Notes: generated by a model not told the origin, from the letters alone. DNA of 64,000 nt from Myxococcus stipitatus DSM 14675 (GCF_000331735.1 NC_020126.1:5102501-5166500); one strand, 5' to 3'. Counted from the stretch's first letter, positions 24,182 through 33,203 are shown. Numbers and translations are program-made.

Positions 24182-25579
24182 ATGTCCGATTCCTCGCAGG
24201 CCATCACCATGCTCATTCCCGTTCTCATCTCAGGCATCCTGTTGTCACAGGCTCCCCAGCTCCCGCTCACTTCCACCCAAGCCACGGAGGTGCTGAAGAC
24301 GTCCGACGCGAAGACGCCCGAGCATCCGCTGCTCACCTTCGCGGAGGCGCTCGACCTGGCGGAGAAGCAGAGCCCCAGCATCGAGGCCACCCGCGCGAGG
24401 CTCCAGCAAGCCGGGGAGCTGAGCGCCAAGGCGTGGGCCGACTACCTCCCCAGCATCACCGCGAACGGCACCTACACGCGCTTCCCGAGGGAGCTGTCGT
24501 TCTCCTTCCCGGATGCGCCCGAGCCCATTCCCTTCCAGAAGAAGAACCAGCTCGCGGGCGAGGTGAGGGCGCAGCAGGCCCTCCTGGTTCCGACACTCTG
24601 GCCGGCCATCCAGAATGCCTATCTCGGCGAGCGCGCCGCCGGGCTGACGGCCGAGAACGCTCGCCGTGAGACGCTGTTCGCCGTGGCGCGGGCCTATCTC
24701 GGGGCCGCGAGCCTGCGCGAATCCCTGGCGGTGCAGGAGCAGCTCCTCGACGTCCGCCGTGGCTTCGAGCGCGACGCCAAGAGCCGCTACGAGGTCGGGG
24801 ACGTGGAGCGACTGGCGCTCCTGCGCGCGACATTGGACCGCAAGGAGGCGGAGCAAGAGGTCGTGCGTGGGCGCAATGCCTACGCGACCGCGAAGAGCGC
24901 CCTGGCATCGTTGATCGGCCGGCCCGTGGACTTCGAAGTCATCCCGCCTCGGGATGCCGCCGTCGCGATTCACACCGAGGCGCACGATGTGGCCGCCGCG
25001 GAGAGGGCTGCCCTGGAGAGGCGCCCCGATGCCGCCGCCGCGCGCCTGGACGTGGACCTGGCCCAGGGCACGCGGACGCAGGTGATGCTCGAGTACCTCC
25101 CCAACCTGCACGCCACGGCCAACTACTCGCTGACGAACGCCGCGGGCCTCACGGGGCAGAGTCGGACCTGGACCGCGGGGCTGGCGCTGTCATGGACACT
25201 CTTCGATGGCGGGCTGCGGGAGGCCACCCTGCGGGAGTCCTCCGGGCGAATCGCCGAGGCCCGCGCCAACCTGCGGGGCACCGAGGAGCTGATTCGCGAC
25301 GAGGTGCGCAAGGCCCGCGGTGAGCTGGAGACCGCCGAGGCGAACCTCAGCACGGCCGAGGAGCGCGTGAAGCTCGCGGTGGAGAGCGCACACCTGGCCA
25401 AGGAGAGCTTCGACGCGGGGGCCACCACCTATCTCCAGGTGACGGATGCCAATGCCACCCTCGCCAGCGCCCAGCTCTCCGTCGTCGCCGAGTCTCTCAA
25501 TGTCCAGCTCTCACGGCTGGCACTGGCGCGCGCGATGGGACTCTTCGACCCTACGGGCCATTCACTTGTGAAGCCCTGA
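24182..25579 (+). CDS. TolC-family outer-membrane efflux channel
   Basis: 465 aa. The N-terminal hydrophobic signal ends around residue 23 (MLIPVLISGILLSQA). Two internally related halves carry the outer-membrane-efflux-protein pattern: LTFAEALDLAEKQSPSIEATRARLQQA, LRESLAVQEQLLDVRRGFERDAKSRYEVGDVERLALLRA and the later TLFDGGLREATLRESSGRIAEARANL. It forms the trimeric exit duct for the pump encoded just upstream, completing the tripartite system. An internal ATG (MLIPVL) nine codons in is an alternative start. Confidence 0.94.
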   Translation: MSDSSQAITMLIPVLISGILLSQAPQLPLTSTQATEVLKTSDAKTPEHPLLTFAEALDLAEKQSPSIEATRARLQQAGELSAKAWADYLPSITANGTYTRFPRELSFSFPDAPEPIPFQKKNQLAGEVRAQQALLVPTLWPAIQNAYLGERAAGLTAENARRETLFAVARAYLGAASLRESLAVQEQLLDVRRGFERDAKSRYEVGDVERLALLRATLDRKEAEQEVVRGRNAYATAKSALASLIGRPVDFEVIPPRDAAVAIHTEAHDVAAAERAALERRPDAAAARLDVDLAQGTRTQVMLEYLPNLHATANYSLTNAAGLTGQSRTWTAGLALSWTLFDGGLREATLRESSGRIAEARANLRGTEELIRDEVRKARGELETAEANLSTAEERVKLAVESAHLAKESFDAGATTYLQVTDANATLASAQLSVVAESLNVQLSRLALARAMGLFDPTGHSLVKP

Positions 25580-25709
25580 TGGAAAGTCAGTCACGCGTCC
25601 TGGTCCGACTCAGCCGCGTGATGCCAGAACGCAACCGGCGTGTGGTTTTGAGGGCCCGCGAGGGAAGAGAGTGATGGCGCGCCCCTTGCTTCGTTTGGAA
25701 GTCAGCCTG

Positions 25710-25733
25710 ACGTCCGCCAATTCGGGCGGACGT
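25710..25733. promoter_or_regulatory. perfect stem-loop in leader of LamG gene
   Basis: Nine-bp arms ACGTCCGCC / GGCGGACGT with an AATTCG loop, 30 bases before the chosen start of the LamG gene. Its presence inside the longer open frame supports the later start. It could be the TolC-operon terminator (no T-run) or a leader hairpin. Confidence 0.45.
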
Positions 25734-25763
25734 GGGCCTACTTCACGAGGGGGAGTCCACATC

Positions 25764-27821
25764 ATGAGACCCATGTATCAGTACGGTGCCGCCGATGTCC
25801 GCTATGGGCAATCCGCCCAGCTGAGTGGGCAGTGCCTGCTGGACCTGAGTGGTAGTTCATCCTATTCGGTCGGCTTCTGGCTGCGCCCCCGCGCGCCCAT
25901 CTATGACGGCAAGGTGCTGTCGTCCGGCTCGAGCTGGTACGTGGGACTGCATGGCCTTCTGCTGACGTTCAGCCTCCCGGGAATGGCCTCGCGTCAGGTC
26001 TCCGCTCTGGAGCTCCGGGCCAACGAGTGGCAATACGTCCTGGTCAACTTCGAGTCGACAGGCAGCCGCGCCGGCAACTACTCGGTGTATGTGGATGGGA
26101 CGCTCCTCATCGAGGGGAGCCAGTCCAACATCACCTCGAGCACGTCGCCGTTCGTGCTCGGCATGAGCTGCGATGCGCAGTATTTCAACGTCGCCTTCTG
26201 GTCGGCGGCGAAGTCCGGGGATGAGCTCAAGCCGTTGTGGGAGGTCCCAGCGCAGGGCCCGACGCTCGCCGCCTGCTACAGCTTCAGTGACGGCACCAGC
26301 ACGGATGTCTCTGGAAACAATCACACGCAGGCCAGCTTCTCGAGTGGCGCACAGGTGTTGATGCTGGCCCCGGCGCTGCGCCTGGTGAATGGCGTCGCGC
26401 AGCCTTCGCCCCGAGACAACCTGACGGTGTCCGCGGATGGGGGACCGTTCAGCGTCCAGTCGTGGTTCCACCTCGAGACGCCTTCCGCCTACCAATCGGA
26501 GTCGCACACGCTGTTCTCGTGCCTGGATGCCGTCACCAACGAAGGCTTCACCCTGGGCCTTCAGTGGGATGGTGTCGGCTACAACCTCCAGTGCAGCGGG
26601 TATGTCGCCGACGGCAAGCGGGGCTGGGGGCACATCCTGCAGATGCCACCCGGCGGCTGGCACCACCTGGCGGCCACCTATGATGGCAGCACGCTGACGC
26701 TCTATCTGGATGGCGTGCTGGACATGGAGATTCCGGGCGTGGTCCAGCCGACGCTGACGCAGCCCATCTGGCTGTTTGGCGCCGAGTCCACCACCCAAGT
26801 CGACGGTGGGGCCGCCCACGACTTCCAGGGCCACCTCCAGGGTGCGGCGCTCTGGTCCCGTGCGCTCTCGGCCACCGAGGTGCAGCAGTACATGTCGCAG
26901 GACCCGAGCGACGCGGAGGGCTGCGTCGCCTATTACGCGTGGAATGGCATCGTCCTGGGCAACCAGGTGACGGGCCATCCGCCGGTGCTCCTCAACACCG
27001 CTACACCAGACATCGTCGTCACGCCCCCGTCGGACTCCACGCCGCCTCCGGGGTCGAACCTGGCGGCGCAGCAGATGTTGGTGGCGGACCCGCCGCTGCC
27101 CTCGGCGAAGTGGAGCTTCGCGGAGCAGGTGGCCTTCCCCTCGCAGACGCTGCTGACGAAGGACCAGGCGGAGAACGTCCTCGAGTCGCTGGAGCCGCTG
27201 GTGGCCTCGCTGCCTGAGTCGATGCGGGAGCGGATCCGCTCACTTGCCCGGAACAACCTGTACCAGGGGCTCGCGCGAGTGGGGAGCTCGGGCAGCCCGC
27301 CCGTGGGAGCCTTCACGGGCCAGGTCGAAGGCAACCAGTATGTCTTCTACCACCACACGCGGCAGGGCAAGGTGGAGGCCGGCCGGATGGAGCTGAGCGT
27401 CAACACCCAGTGCATCGGGTGGATTGTCACCGTCGTCGCGACGGCCTTCTCGCTGATCCTGTCCGCGTTCGGCGTGGGCTTCGTGGGGGCGCGGCTCGTC
27501 TCGCCCATCCAGAAGGCCGTCTCGGAGAGCACCGTCCTGCTCAACACGGTGGAGAACGTGGCGAAGAGCTCCACCCAGGACGCTGGAAACATCATCCGGA
27601 TCCTCAAGGCGTTCTACACCGCGGGAACCCTGGGGAAGATCTTCGGCGCCGTGCTGACGGGGAGCTGGTGGTCCCTCGCCATCAACTGCGGCCTGCTCAT
27701 GTTGCAGGTCGCCGCGCTGTGGGCCACGGGCGGCGCGTACCTGGCCATCCTCATCATCGAGCTCGCGGCGAACTTCGCGCTCTTCGTCTGGGCCCTCACC
27801 CAGAAGCCGTCCAACTGCTGA
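25764..27821 (+). CDS. double-LamG protein with C-terminal membrane segments
   Basis: 685 aa from the ATG at 25764 (MRPMYQYG), with GAGGGGGAG eight bases upstream. Two concanavalin-A-like LamG domains lie at about 10-195 and 210-400; each has the jelly-roll strands and the NEWQYVLVNFE / GGWHHLAATYDGSTLTLYLDG motif. A proline-rich linker, a helical stretch (about 470-540) and three hydrophobic segments (about 551-573, 634-652, 656-676) follow. No N-terminal signal peptide is visible, so export would need another route, or the C-terminus inserts from the cytosol. The architecture was not recognised as a named family. Convergent with the acyl-CoA synthetase gene. Confidence 0.75.
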   Translation: MRPMYQYGAADVRYGQSAQLSGQCLLDLSGSSSYSVGFWLRPRAPIYDGKVLSSGSSWYVGLHGLLLTFSLPGMASRQVSALELRANEWQYVLVNFESTGSRAGNYSVYVDGTLLIEGSQSNITSSTSPFVLGMSCDAQYFNVAFWSAAKSGDELKPLWEVPAQGPTLAACYSFSDGTSTDVSGNNHTQASFSSGAQVLMLAPALRLVNGVAQPSPRDNLTVSADGGPFSVQSWFHLETPSAYQSESHTLFSCLDAVTNEGFTLGLQWDGVGYNLQCSGYVADGKRGWGHILQMPPGGWHHLAATYDGSTLTLYLDGVLDMEIPGVVQPTLTQPIWLFGAESTTQVDGGAAHDFQGHLQGAALWSRALSATEVQQYMSQDPSDAEGCVAYYAWNGIVLGNQVTGHPPVLLNTATPDIVVTPPSDSTPPPGSNLAAQQMLVADPPLPSAKWSFAEQVAFPSQTLLTKDQAENVLESLEPLVASLPESMRERIRSLARNNLYQGLARVGSSGSPPVGAFTGQVEGNQYVFYHHTRQGKVEAGRMELSVNTQCIGWIVTVVATAFSLILSAFGVGFVGARLVSPIQKAVSESTVLLNTVENVAKSSTQDAGNIIRILKAFYTAGTLGKIFGAVLTGSWWSLAINCGLLMLQVAALWATGGAYLAILIIELAANFALFVWALTQKPSNC

Positions 27822-27845
27822 CGTCCGCGCTGGCTCCACCGCGCC

Positions 27846-27875
27846 CCGAGGCTCCCGCCCGTGCAGGAGCCTCGG
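27846..27875. terminator. bidirectional terminator hairpin
   Basis: Ten-bp arms CCGAGGCTCC / GGAGCCTCGG with a 10-base loop, between two convergent genes whose stops are at 27821 and 27885. It has no U-run on either side. Confidence 0.6.
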
Positions 27876-27884
27876 TCGCGCGTC

Positions 27885-29732
27885 TTAGTGGGCGGACTCC
27901 GCGGCGCCGTACATCGACTCGATCAGCACCGCGTGCTTCCGGACGACGGCGTGGCGCTTGACCTTCAGCGACGCGGTGAGCTCGCCGCCATCCACGGTGA
28001 ACGGGCCGGGGGAGACTCGGAACGTCTTGATGCTCTCGAAGGACGCGAGGCCGGAGTTCGTCTCCGCGACCAGGGTCTTCAGGACCTTGTCGATGCGTGG
28101 GTGCGCGGGGTCCGCGGGAATCCCCTCGCGGCGCGCCACCTCGGCGAGGATCTCCGTGTCGAGCGCGAACAGGGCCGTGCAGTAGTGCCGTCCCTCGCCG
28201 ATGACGACGGCCTCCTGGATGAGCGGGTGCTGCTTGAGCTGGGCTTCAATCTTCAGCGGCGCGATGTACTTCCCACCGCTCGTCTTGAGCAGCTCCTTCT
28301 TCCTCCCGATGATGCGGACGAACCCGTCCGCGTCGATGGTGGCGAGGTCTCCTGTCCGGAACCACCCCTCCTCATCGAAGGAGTCCGCCGTGGCGTCCGG
28401 GCGATTCAAGTAGCCCCGCGAGATGTTCGGCCCCCGCGCGAGGAGCTCTCCATCCGCGCCCACCTTGAGCACACACCGCTTGAACGGGATGCCCACCGTC
28501 CCCGGGCGCACCTTCTCCTTGCGGTTGATGGTCAGCCCCGGACACGTCTCCGTCAGCCCATAGGCTTCCAGGACGGTGAGCCCCAGGGAGAGGAAGAACA
28601 TCTGGACGTCGACGCGCAAGGGCGCTGCGCCCGAGAGGAGGACGGAGGCCTGGTCCAATCCCAGGCGTGAGCGCAGCTTCGACAGCACCAGCCGGTCCGC
28701 CAGTCCGCGCTGGGCCGCGAGCCAGAGTGGGAGCGGCTTCCCGTCGATGCCTCGGGTCGCGACCTGTCGCCCCACGCCCAGCGCCCAGCCGACGAGCTTC
28801 CGCCGCAGGCCCCGCTCGTTCTCGATGGCGCTCGTGATCTTCGCCATCATCTTCTCGAAGACCCGAGGTGCCGCGGGGAAGAACCCCGGACGCCCCACGG
28901 CGAGGTCCGCCGCCAGCGTGGGCACGGAGGACATGACCAGGGGCGCGCCGAAGAACGGGCCCGAGAACTCCACCATGCGTCCGAAGGAGTGCGCGGCGGG
29001 GAGGAAGAGGAACAGGCCGTGCTCGCGGACCGCCTCATCCATCATGCCGGCCTCGGCGACGTCCTCGAGCATCGCCAGCATGTTGTCGTGAGTCTGTATC
29101 ACCGCCTTCGGAGCCCCGGTGGTCCCCGAGGTATAGGTGTAGGTCGCCACGTGCTCCCGGCGAAGCAGGGAGACACGCCGGCGCATCTCACCCTCCAAGG
29201 CCGCGTGCCGGGCGCGCCCTCGGGCCTCCAGGGCCTCCAGGCTCTCCCAGTCGTCCGCGGGGGCCAGGCCCGCGGGATGGATGACCACCACCTTCGCCCG
29301 AGCCGTGTAGTCGGCGGGGGAGTAGGTCCGCTCGAAGAACGTGAAGCCCGCACGGAACGCTCGCACCTTGTCGAGCTGGCTCGCGTCGTCCACGACGATG
29401 ACCTGTGCGCCGGTGTCCATGTGCATGTAGCCGACTTCCTCTGGAAGCAGGCTCGCGTAGACAGGGACTGTCTTGAGGCCGACGGTCAGCGCGGCGAAGT
29501 CGACGAGACACGAGGCCATCGAGGTGTTTCCGACGATGCTGATACAGGCGCCGTCGTCCACCGGGCCGGCGCTCAGCAGCCCGGCGGCGATGGCTTCGAT
29601 TCGCGGTGATACGTCCGACCAGGAGACGTCGACATAGGCATCGCCTCGTCGCACACGGAATGCGACGCGTTGCGGCGACGTCCGCGCCCGGTCGAGAATC
29701 ATGTGGGAAAGAGACGAGTGTTCATCGGCCAT
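27885..29732 (-). CDS. long-chain fatty acid-CoA ligase (AMP-forming)
   Basis: 615 aa from the ATG at 29732 (MADEHSS), preceded by AGAGGAGG. ANL-superfamily motifs are clear: P-loop YTSGTTGAPK near 185, LPAAHSFGRM, YGLTETCPG, GWFRTGDLATID and GRKKELLKTSGGK with the catalytic lysine region. It adenylates a fatty acid and transfers it to CoA at the membrane surface. It resembles the FadD15-type long-chain synthetases. It is divergent from the AraC-type gene at 29837, which may regulate it. Confidence 0.93.
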   Translation of the reverse strand: MADEHSSLSHMILDRARTSPQRVAFRVRRGDAYVDVSWSDVSPRIEAIAAGLLSAGPVDDGACISIVGNTSMASCLVDFAALTVGLKTVPVYASLLPEEVGYMHMDTGAQVIVVDDASQLDKVRAFRAGFTFFERTYSPADYTARAKVVVIHPAGLAPADDWESLEALEARGRARHAALEGEMRRRVSLLRREHVATYTYTSGTTGAPKAVIQTHDNMLAMLEDVAEAGMMDEAVREHGLFLFLPAAHSFGRMVEFSGPFFGAPLVMSSVPTLAADLAVGRPGFFPAAPRVFEKMMAKITSAIENERGLRRKLVGWALGVGRQVATRGIDGKPLPLWLAAQRGLADRLVLSKLRSRLGLDQASVLLSGAAPLRVDVQMFFLSLGLTVLEAYGLTETCPGLTINRKEKVRPGTVGIPFKRCVLKVGADGELLARGPNISRGYLNRPDATADSFDEEGWFRTGDLATIDADGFVRIIGRKKELLKTSGGKYIAPLKIEAQLKQHPLIQEAVVIGEGRHYCTALFALDTEILAEVARREGIPADPAHPRIDKVLKTLVAETNSGLASFESIKTFRVSPGPFTVDGGELTASLKVKRHAVVRKHAVLIESMYGAAESAH

Positions 29733-29836
29733 GAGGCCTCCTCTGGTCGAACGAAGAGTCATCGAGACGGGTGGGGGCAGGGGAGCGGTAGGGCTCAACG
29801 CACCAAGCTAGGTGCGGCGCCTCGGTCCACGCTTGT

Positions 29837-30577
29837 ATGATTCTGCACATGCAGAGCCACTTGTTGCTGGGCGGGGGACGAGCGCTGTACGTCGGCCGCT
29901 TCCACGAGCTGCCCAGACATCGGTTCGCCGCCAACGCCGTGCTGGTGGGGCTCGACGATGGGTTCGACCTCATCGACGAAGAGGGGCGCGTCGAGCAACA
30001 CGAGGCCGCGTTCGTGCGCGGCTGGCAATGGCATGCACTCGACTTCCATGGCGGACGGATGGCGGTGTTGTTCCTGGAGCCCGGCGTCGGGCTCCGCCAT
30101 CAGGTGGACGCCACCGTGTTGCGCACGGCCGTGGGAGAGGCCCTGTCCGCGCGGAAGCAGGAGCCCTGGACCGAGCTCTTCCAGAACGCGCTGAACCTGG
30201 GGCCCGCTCCGCTGACCGTCGACGCCCGCATCGCGCGGGTCGCGTCCCTCCTGTCCACCTCCGACGAGGTGCCCTCCGATGCGGGGACGCTGGCGCAGCG
30301 AGAAGGCGTCTCCACGTCGCTCGTCGAGCACCGGTTCCGGGAGCAGGTCGGCGTGCCGATGGGCGCCTATCGCGCCTGGCACCGGATGCTGGGGGCCACG
30401 ACGCTCGCGCTCAGGGGGCGCAATCTCACCGAGGTCGCCCACACCGCGGGCTTCTATGACTCGGCCCACTTCTCACGGCTGTTTCGGAGCATGTTCGGCT
30501 TGCCGCCCTCGAAGGTCTTCACCCACGGGCTCCTGGGCTCCGTCTTCGAGCCCCGAGTCCCCGAGGTGAAGCGCTGA
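29837..30577 (+). CDS. AraC-family regulator
   Basis: 246 aa. A short N-terminal sensor (about 1-120, cupin-like strands HRFAANAVLVGLDDGFDLI) is followed by an AraC HTH pair (LAQREGVSTSLVEHRFREQVGVPMGAYRAW; LTEVAHTAGFYDSAHFSRLFRSMFGLPP). It starts 104 bases from the divergent acyl-CoA synthetase, its likely target. Its stop directly abuts that of the convergent glutathione transferase gene, with no spacer. Confidence 0.88.
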   Translation: MILHMQSHLLLGGGRALYVGRFHELPRHRFAANAVLVGLDDGFDLIDEEGRVEQHEAAFVRGWQWHALDFHGGRMAVLFLEPGVGLRHQVDATVLRTAVGEALSARKQEPWTELFQNALNLGPAPLTVDARIARVASLLSTSDEVPSDAGTLAQREGVSTSLVEHRFREQVGVPMGAYRAWHRMLGATTLALRGRNLTEVAHTAGFYDSAHFSRLFRSMFGLPPSKVFTHGLLGSVFEPRVPEVKR

Positions 30578-31159
30578 TCAACCCGAGACGGCCCGCCGCA
30601 CCGCGGGCCGCTGGGTGTGGCGCCGGACGTAGGCCACCAGCCGGGGATGCGCGTCGAGCAGCATCAGCGTGTTCGCGAGATGGAGGAGGGAGGCCGTCAG
30701 CACATCGGCGGCGGTGAAGGTGTTTCCCACGAGGACGTCGCGAGTCCCCAGGGCTTTGTCCACGATGTCGAGCAGCACCGCGAGGGGGTGCCGCATGCTC
30801 ACGTCGGAGGCCCGCTGCGGGTTCTTGTAGAGCTCCATCACCGCGGGCTCCAGGCGCGTCTCGGCGAAGACCATCCCCTGGTAGTAGCGGCCCCGGTCCG
30901 AGGAGCCGGGCGGCGGCGCGAGGTGCTTCTCCGGAAACCGGTCCGCGAGGTGAAGGCAGATGGACAGGGAGTCGAGCAGCGTGAGGTGCCCGTCGACCAG
31001 GGCGGGGACCTCGCCCTGGGGATGCACCGACAGGTACTCAGGGGTGGTGTTCTCCTGGCGGGCGAGGTCGAGGGTGACCAGTTCGTAGGGGACCTCGAGT
31101 TCCTCCAGCAGCCAGCGGGCGCGGGTCGCTCGGGTCCTGGGGGCGAAGTAGAGCTTCAT
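30578..31159 (-). CDS. glutathione S-transferase family protein
   Basis: 193 aa from the ATG at 31159 (MKLYFAPRTRATRARWLLEEL). The thioredoxin-like N-domain has the cis-proline strand GEVPALVDG and LLDSLSICLHLADRF. A helical C-domain follows (about 90-190; FTAADVLTASLLHL, the N-capping box of GSTs). It conjugates glutathione or acts as a thiol reductase in detoxification. It is divergent from the LysR gene at 31263, whose likely target it is. The longer frame upstream overlaps that promoter region and was rejected. Confidence 0.92.
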   Translation of the reverse strand: MKLYFAPRTRATRARWLLEELEVPYELVTLDLARQENTTPEYLSVHPQGEVPALVDGHLTLLDSLSICLHLADRFPEKHLAPPPGSSDRGRYYQGMVFAETRLEPAVMELYKNPQRASDVSMRHPLAVLLDIVDKALGTRDVLVGNTFTAADVLTASLLHLANTLMLLDAHPRLVAYVRRHTQRPAVRRAVSG

Positions 31160-31212
31160 GGGGGCACTCCCGTGGGTTGAAGGCGGGACCAACCTGTCGC
31201 GGAATGGCCCCT

Positions 31213-31246
31213 CCGACAATGAGGCTCCAGGTGGACGGATTGTCAG
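31213..31246. promoter_or_regulatory. candidate LysR operator, GST/lysR intergenic
   Basis: Inverted repeat CYGACAAT-N18-ATTGTCRG centred in the 103-base divergent promoter between the GST gene and the LysR gene. LysR proteins usually bind such interrupted dyads between themselves and their target. Confidence 0.45.
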
Positions 31247-31262
31247 GCTAGTGTTGACGACC

Positions 31263-32162
31263 ATGGTCTCCCCCTCCGACATGCTGCTCTTCGTCACGGT
31301 CGTCCGAGACGAGAGCTTCACCCGGGCCGCGCAGCGACTCGGCATCACCAAGCAGTCGGTCAGCGAGCGCATTCGCAACCTGGAGGAGCAGCTCGGGGTG
31401 CGGCTGCTCGAGCGGACGACCCGGCGCCTGCGGGTCACGGGGGCTGGCGCGACGTACTACGAGCGCTGCGCGGCCATCGCCGAGCAGATCGACGTGGCGA
31501 ACAGCGAGGTCCAGCAGCGGCAGGTGGAGCCGACGGGACTGCTGCGAGTCTCCTCACCGGTGCTCTATGGACGGCGCTATCTGACCTCGGTGATTTCGAC
31601 CTACCTCAACCGCCATCCGAAGGCGCGCCTGGAGCTGGTGTTGGCGGACCGCCGCGTCGACCTCATCGAAGAGGGGCTGGATGTCGCGATCCACATCGGT
31701 CCGCTCGACGATTCATCCCTCGTGGCGCGGAAGCTCGGGGAGAGCGCGGTCCACTACGTCGCGAGTCCTCGCTTCCTGGCGAAGCACGGCACCCCGAGCG
31801 CCCGAGAGCTCCGCACCGCGCGCTGCATCGGCTTCAGTGCGTTCGAGACCTGGGAGGTGGAGGGCGTGAAGTCCCGGGTCGATCCGGTCCTGACGGTGAA
31901 TGACCTGGAGCTGGCCTGCGAGGCGGCCACCGCTGGGGTCGGCATCGCGCGAGTGCCAGCCCTTCTCTGCCAGGACGCCGTCCGCGATGGCCGGCTGAGA
32001 ATCCTCTGGGACTCCAAGCCCGCGATGATGCGGGCCATCCATGTCGTCTATCCGAGCCGGGTGAACCTCCCACCCAAGGTCCGGCACTTCGTCGACGCCT
32101 TGGCGACGCTGGTCGAGCCCATGCCACCGCCTCGGCGAGGGACTCGGCGCGGGCGGCGCTGA
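31263..32162 (+). CDS. LysR-family regulator (GST-linked)
   Basis: 299 aa from the ATG at 31263 (MVSPSDMLLFVTVVRDES). The N-terminal winged HTH is SFTRAAQRLGITKQSVSERIRNLEEQLGVRLLERTTRRL. The effector domain (about 90-295) has the usual two-lobe pattern (GLLRVSSPVLYG, RVDLIEEGLDVAIHIG, LACEAATAGVGIARVP), typical of CrgA/DmlR-like members. It is divergent from the GST gene. The tail is Arg/Pro-rich. Confidence 0.93.
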   Translation: MVSPSDMLLFVTVVRDESFTRAAQRLGITKQSVSERIRNLEEQLGVRLLERTTRRLRVTGAGATYYERCAAIAEQIDVANSEVQQRQVEPTGLLRVSSPVLYGRRYLTSVISTYLNRHPKARLELVLADRRVDLIEEGLDVAIHIGPLDDSSLVARKLGESAVHYVASPRFLAKHGTPSARELRTARCIGFSAFETWEVEGVKSRVDPVLTVNDLELACEAATAGVGIARVPALLCQDAVRDGRLRILWDSKPAMMRAIHVVYPSRVNLPPKVRHFVDALATLVEPMPPPRRGTRRGRR

Positions 32163-32204
32163 GTCAGGGGTTTCCACGGGGGAGGTCCGCGCCCGCGGGA
32201 AGGA

Positions 32205-32237
32205 CTGACACGTCATGGACCCGGGCTGACGTGTCAG
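32205..32237. promoter_or_regulatory. paired TGACRYGTCA palindromes (site A)
   Basis: CTGACACGTCA and TGACGTGTCAG lie 21 bases apart centre to centre, so 11-bp arms surround an 11-base gap. This could be an operator for the secreted-protein gene at 32364, 127 bases downstream, or a terminator hairpin of the LysR gene. A closely similar pair occurs at 33266-33297. Confidence 0.45.
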
Positions 32238-32363
32238 CGCGAGTCCCGCCGCGAGGACATCCACACGCCGTCCCCAGGCCGGGCTTTCTCTTTCATGCGC
32301 ATGGGGTTTGCAAACCGGGCGCGGGCCCGTCCTCGACGGGCTCTACCGGAGACGAATGACCTC

Positions 32364-32753
32364 ATGCGCCGATTCGTGACTTTTCTTTCGCTGGGCAGTT
32401 GTCTGCTGATGACGGGGGCTGACGCACAGACGCCGCCCGCTCCAGCTCCCACCCCCCAGGTGCCCGCGAATGCGTGCTACCTGTGGAAGGGGCGCGGAGG
32501 GGCTCCCACCGCGAGCTACCTGGCCACCTTCGCGAGCTGCCGCCCCTGGAACAACAGCTCCGGGTGGAAGTTCCTCAAGTCGAACAGCGGCGTGGACTAC
32601 CACGGCGGAACCTTCAAGGACGCCGTGGCCACGCCCGCGACCTGGGCGGTCTACGCCGATTTCGGTACCGCGGCCGTCACGACGAAAGCGGACTTCGACG
32701 CGTTCGTCGCCAACAGCAGGCTGTCGGGCTCCTGCGCTGCGTGCCTGCCCTGA
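32364..32753 (+). CDS. small secreted protein, unknown function
   Basis: 129 aa from the ATG at 32364. The signal peptide is MRRFVTFLSLGSCLLMTGADA, then a proline/alanine-rich stretch. The mature part has three cysteines with a CAAC pair at the end and aromatic residues (YLWKGRG, RPWNNSSGWKF, WAVYADFG). No family recognised. GGAG lies about 14 bases upstream, which is distant, so the start is not certain. Convergent with the lipoprotein gene at 33203. Confidence 0.6.
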   Translation: MRRFVTFLSLGSCLLMTGADAQTPPAPAPTPQVPANACYLWKGRGGAPTASYLATFASCRPWNNSSGWKFLKSNSGVDYHGGTFKDAVATPATWAVYADFGTAAVTTKADFDAFVANSRLSGSCAACLP

Positions 32754-32769
32754 CGTGAAGCCTGGTTCC

Positions 32770-32801
32770 GGGAGCGCCACGGGAGTCCACGTGGCGCTCC
32801 C
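32770..32801. terminator. bidirectional terminator hairpin
   Basis: A perfect 12-bp stem GGGAGCGCCACG / CGTGGCGCTCCC with an 8-base loop fills the gap between two convergent genes (stops at 32753 and 32805). Confidence 0.7.
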
Positions 32802-32804
32802 GCC

Positions 32805-33203
32805 TTACTTGAAGCAGAGAGAATAGAGCCAGCCGTAGTCCGCGCGCGGCGAGATGGAGACCTCGATACATTTCTCGCCCGGCGCGCAGGGAGCGTCCGG
32901 AATCGAGCAGTGGCGATGACAGAGGCGGTCGCCTGTCTCGGGGGCGCAGGGGCCGGCGTCCGGCGTGGCGATGGGACACTCCTGGCTGACGTAGCAGCGC
33001 TCTCCTCGGGTCGTGCACTCCTGCTCGAAGGAACACGCGGCGAACGAGGACGCTGGCGTCGTGTTGACGCCCGAATCCGGTGGCCCCGTGTTGACGCCCG
33101 AGTCCGGTGGTCCCGCATCCGGAGTGTCGTCGTCGCTGCTGGAGTTGTCGCAACCCAGCATGGTCAACAACATGAGCGTGGCGATCAGGCGGAAGGGGCG
33201 CAT
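32805..33203 (-). CDS. cysteine-rich lipoprotein
   Basis: 132 aa. The signal MRPFRLIATLMLLTMLGC has the lipobox MLGC. A short acidic/proline linker contains two copies of GPPDSGVNT and is followed by ten or so cysteines (CSFEQECTTRGERC, CPIATPDAGPCAPE, CHRHCSIPDAPCAPGEKC) that probably form disulfides. This is the style of myxobacterial surface lipoproteins. No function can be assigned. It is divergent from the lipase-like gene, with palindromes between them. Confidence 0.75.
   Translation of the reverse strand: MRPFRLIATLMLLTMLGCDNSSSDDDTPDAGPPDSGVNTGPPDSGVNTTPASSFAACSFEQECTTRGERCYVSQECPIATPDAGPCAPETGDRLCHRHCSIPDAPCAPGEKCIEVSISPRADYGWLYSLCFK
33061..33114 (-). repeat. tandem 27-bp in-frame repeat in lipoprotein linker
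   Basis: Two direct copies (33061-33087 and 33088-33114), 25 of 27 bases identical, encode GPPDSGVNT twice. Such in-frame repeats can change linker length by slippage. Confidence 0.8.
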
